From contig NZ_JBIWXY010000001.1 of the NCBI RefSeq assembly GCF_044751345.1, forward strand, positions 558,001-622,000: a stretch of 64,000 nucleotides of DNA, in the 5' to 3' direction. Below the pieces are notes generated by a model that did not search any database, had not been told where the DNA came from, and was given only the letters and a program-made list of their open reading frames with translations. Of the stretch, positions 61,736-64,000 are shown piece after piece (the stretch's first letter is position 1; each line of letters opens with the position of its first letter). This DNA is from Methylobacillus methanolivorans (lineage in GTDB: Bacteria; Pseudomonadota; Gammaproteobacteria; Burkholderiales; Methylophilaceae). Made by a program: the position numbers and the translations under genes.

Positions 61736-64000
61736 GCTGGATCCTGCACATGGTGCCGCGGACGCTTGATGTAGCGGCCAATCACGGCAAAGAACAAGGG
61801 AACAAGGAAAATGGCGAGCAAAGTTGCGGTGATGATGCCGCCCAGCACGCTGGTGCCGATCGCGGATTGCGCGCCGGATGCGGCCCCTGTGGCGATGGCC
61901 AGCGGCAATACGCCGACGCCAAATGCCAGCGAGGTCATCACAATCGGGCGTAGCCGCAGCCGTGCTGCTTCCAGCGTGGCATCAAACAAGCTCATACCGT
62001 CGGCATAAAGATCCTTGGCGACTTCGACAATCAGGATCGCATTTTTGGCGGAGAGGCCAATGGTGGCAATCAGGCCGACCTTGAAGTAAATATCGTTGGG
62101 CATTTCGCGTAGTGTCACGCCCAGCAAGGCACCCAGTACACCTAGTGGCACCACGAGGATGACCGCCAGCGGAATCAGCCAGCTTTCATATAGGGCAGCG
62201 AGCGCGAGGAAGACGATAAGCACAGACAGACCGAACAGTATCGGGGCCTGGGCGCCAGAGCTGCGTTCTTCCAGCGATTGACCGGACCAGTCATAGCCGA
62301 TGGTGCGAGGCAGGCTACGTGCAATGTGCTCGATCGCTTGCATGGCCTCGCCACTGCTATAGCCTGGGGCGGCGCTGCCATTGATGGTGAATGATGGATA
62401 GCCGTTGTAGCGCGTGAGCTGAGGTGGGCCTGAAATCCACTCCATCTTGACGAAAGAGGCTAGTGGCGCAAGGTCGCCATTGCTATTGCGCACCCTGAGC
62501 TTGCGGATATCCTCAAGCTCCAGTCTATCCTTGCCATCTGCCTGCATGATGACGCGGCGTACCTGGTTGCCGTGCATGAAGTCACCGATATAGTCAGAGC
62601 CAAACATTGCCGCCAGGGTGGAGTTAATTTCATCCATGCTCACACCCAAAGTCGCCGCTTTGCGGCGGTCTATATCCAGGCTGACCAGCGCTGCCTCGGG
62701 CAAGCCCGCGAACATGAGGTTGGTGAGTACAGGGTTTTTCATGCCTTTAGCCATGAGTTGATCCTTGGCCGCCAGGAATGCCTGATAGCCTGCTGATCCG
62801 CGATCCTGCAAGCGCAGGTCAAAGCCATTAGATGAGCCAAGCTCGGGCAGGGGAGGCGTATTAATGGCAAATACCATCGTGTTCTTCAGCCCCATGAACT
62901 GCATATTGACACGGTCAACGATGGCCTTGACGTGTTGATCTGCACTTTTGCGTTCTTTCCAGTCCTTGAGGGTGGCGAACAGCATGCCACTATTGGAGCC
63001 TGTGCCATAGAAGCTGAAACCACCCACTTCATACACATATTTCACCGGTTCATGCTCATTGAGGTAAGCAGCAATTTCTGACAGCGTGCCCATGGTTTCA
63101 TGCATGGTGGCACCCGCAGGCAGCAACACCGTAATCATGAAGTCGCCTTGGTCTTCATCAGGCAAGAAGGCGGTGGGCAGGCGTAAGAACATAAAGGCGA
63201 CCACGGCGATGATGGTGCCATAGACAAGCAGCCAGCGCAGCGGGCGCTTGATGATGCTGGAAACACGCTTCTGGTAACGCCCTGTCAATGCAGCAAAACT
63301 ACGGTTAAACCAGCCAAAGAACCCACGTTTTTCATGGTGATCCTGCGTAATCGGCTTGAGCAGGGTGGCGCATAGTGCGGGAGTCAACGAGAGTGCCAGG
63401 AAAGCCGAAAAGGCAATCGACACTGCCAACGACATGGAAAACTGGCGATAGATATTACCCACTGCGCCGCTAAAGAAGGCCATGGGCAGGAAAACAGAGA
63501 CCAGCACGACGGTAATGCCGATAATCGCCCCACTGATCTGCTTCATGGCTTTCTTGGTCGCCTCAAAGGGCGAGAGGCCTTCCTCCGCCATGATGCGCTC
63601 GACGTTTTCCACCACGACAATGGCATCGTCCACGACGATACCAATCGCCAGCACCATGCCAAACATGGTCAGCACATTGATGGAAAAGCCAGCCGCAAAC
63701 ATCACGGCAAATGTGCCCAGGAGTGCAATCGGCACCACGATGGTAGGGATCAAGGTGGCACGCAGGTTTTGCATGAAGAGGAACATGACGAGAAATACCA
63801 GTACCACGGCCTCGACCAAAGTGCTGACAACTTTCTCAATAGAAATTTCAACGAAGGCAGAGGTGTCGTAGGGGATCTGGTAATCCACGCCTGCGGGTAA
63901 ATAGCGTACCAGCTCATCCATGGTGGCACGGATACGCTTGACCGTGGCCACGGCATTGGAACCAGGTGCCATCTTGACCGCCATGCCGGCTGCATTGTTG
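61732..64000 (-). CDS. RND-family (HAE1) efflux pump permease, partial
   Basis: At least 750 residues of an AcrB/MexF-type proton-driven pump; the N-terminus runs past the right end of the window. The frame stays open through NNAAGMAVKMAPGSNA to base 64000. Twelve-helix pump landmarks seen are GIVVDDAIVVVENVERIM with the two aspartates of the proton relay, a GxSxxxGxA-like SIAFSAFLALSLTPALCATLL, and IGLSAKNAILIVE. The adaptor gene should lie further right. It exports drugs, solvents or metabolites. Confidence 0.94.
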   Translation of the reverse strand, partial: NNAAGMAVKMAPGSNAVATVKRIRATMDELVRYLPAGVDYQIPYDTSAFVEISIEKVVSTLVEAVVLVFLVMFLFMQNLRATLIPTIVVPIALLGTFAVMFAAGFSINVLTMFGMVLAIGIVVDDAIVVVENVERIMAEEGLSPFEATKKAMKQISGAIIGITVVLVSVFLPMAFFSGAVGNIYRQFSMSLAVSIAFSAFLALSLTPALCATLLKPITQDHHEKRGFFGWFNRSFAALTGRYQKRVSSIIKRPLRWLLVYGTIIAVVAFMFLRLPTAFLPDEDQGDFMITVLLPAGATMHETMGTLSEIAAYLNEHEPVKYVYEVGGFSFYGTGSNSGMLFATLKDWKERKSADQHVKAIVDRVNMQFMGLKNTMVFAINTPPLPELGSSNGFDLRLQDRGSAGYQAFLAAKDQLMAKGMKNPVLTNLMFAGLPEAALVSLDIDRRKAATLGVSMDEINSTLAAMFGSDYIGDFMHGNQVRRVIMQADGKDRLELEDIRKLRVRNSNGDLAPLASFVKMEWISGPPQLTRYNGYPSFTINGSAAPGYSSGEAMQAIEHIARSLPRTIGYDWSGQSLEERSSGAQAPILFGLSVLIVFLALAALYESWLIPLAVILVVPLGVLGALLGVTLREMPNDIYFKVGLIATIGLSAKNAILIVEVAKDLYADGMSLFDATLEAARLRLRPIVMTSLAFGVGVLPLAIATGAASGAQSAIGTSVLGGIITATLLAIFLVPLFFAVIGRYIKRPRHHVQDPA

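Overview
The window looks like chromosome of a methylotrophic betaproteobacterium, most like Methylobacillus or another Methylophilaceae. This is an inference from gene content and overall protein similarity, not from a marker gene. It carries the end of an acquired island on the left, then three large functional blocks.

Region 1 (1 to about 7046) is the end of an integrated mobile element. It has an unrecognised gene with a strong ribosome-binding site, a stretch of perfect inverted repeats, and an AT-rich three-gene cargo operon. I read the cargo as a Detocs anti-phage defence system: histidine kinase dtcA, receiver-only dtcB, and dtcC, a receiver fused to a nucleoside-phosphorylase-type ATP nucleosidase. 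At 7031-7046 lies a 16-base match to the 3' end of a tRNA-Ser gene without the rest of the tRNA, a probable attachment site marking the island edge.

Region 2 (7130-26948, all minus strand) is one long secretion locus. Read in its own direction it has a secreted protein, an RTX calcium-binding protein, two tandem PrtD-type ABC exporters, an HlyD adaptor, a TolC-type channel and a second secreted protein paralogous to the first. A type II secretion/MSHA-like machine follows: GspG, GspF, GspE, PilM/N/O/P-like proteins, a secretin and three more pseudopilins. A 271-bp foldback element (20006-20276) sits between the ABC and HlyD genes and supplies the last codons of the ABC protein.

Region 3 (27097-33001, minus) is a cell-surface signalling set: ECF sigma factor, FecR anti-sigma factor and a TonB-dependent receptor with an N-terminal signalling domain, plus a possible 30-residue membrane protein. 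A short set of ordinary genes follows (33257-39442): an AstE/AspA-type amidohydrolase, a YceI protein, a giant DUF748 protein, a small conserved protein and ribA.

Region 4 (39582-57924) is an organosulfur-scavenging island. It encodes a sigma-54 activator, two SfnC-type and two SfnB-type flavoproteins, SsuD alkanesulfonate monooxygenase, SfnG dimethylsulfone monooxygenase, an FMN reductase, O-acetylhomoserine sulfhydrylase, OmpW and a Liv-type ABC importer. A degenerate adenylate-forming protein sits in the importer operon. Two divergent intergenic regions each carry paired sigma-54 promoters flanking 16-bp palindromes close to TGCTGATTAATCAGCA, so the genes probably form one regulon.

Region 5 (58173-64000) holds an orphan protein with a HEPN-like motif, a phosphate-selective-type porin, and a NodT outer-membrane lipoprotein followed by an RND pump that runs off the right end.
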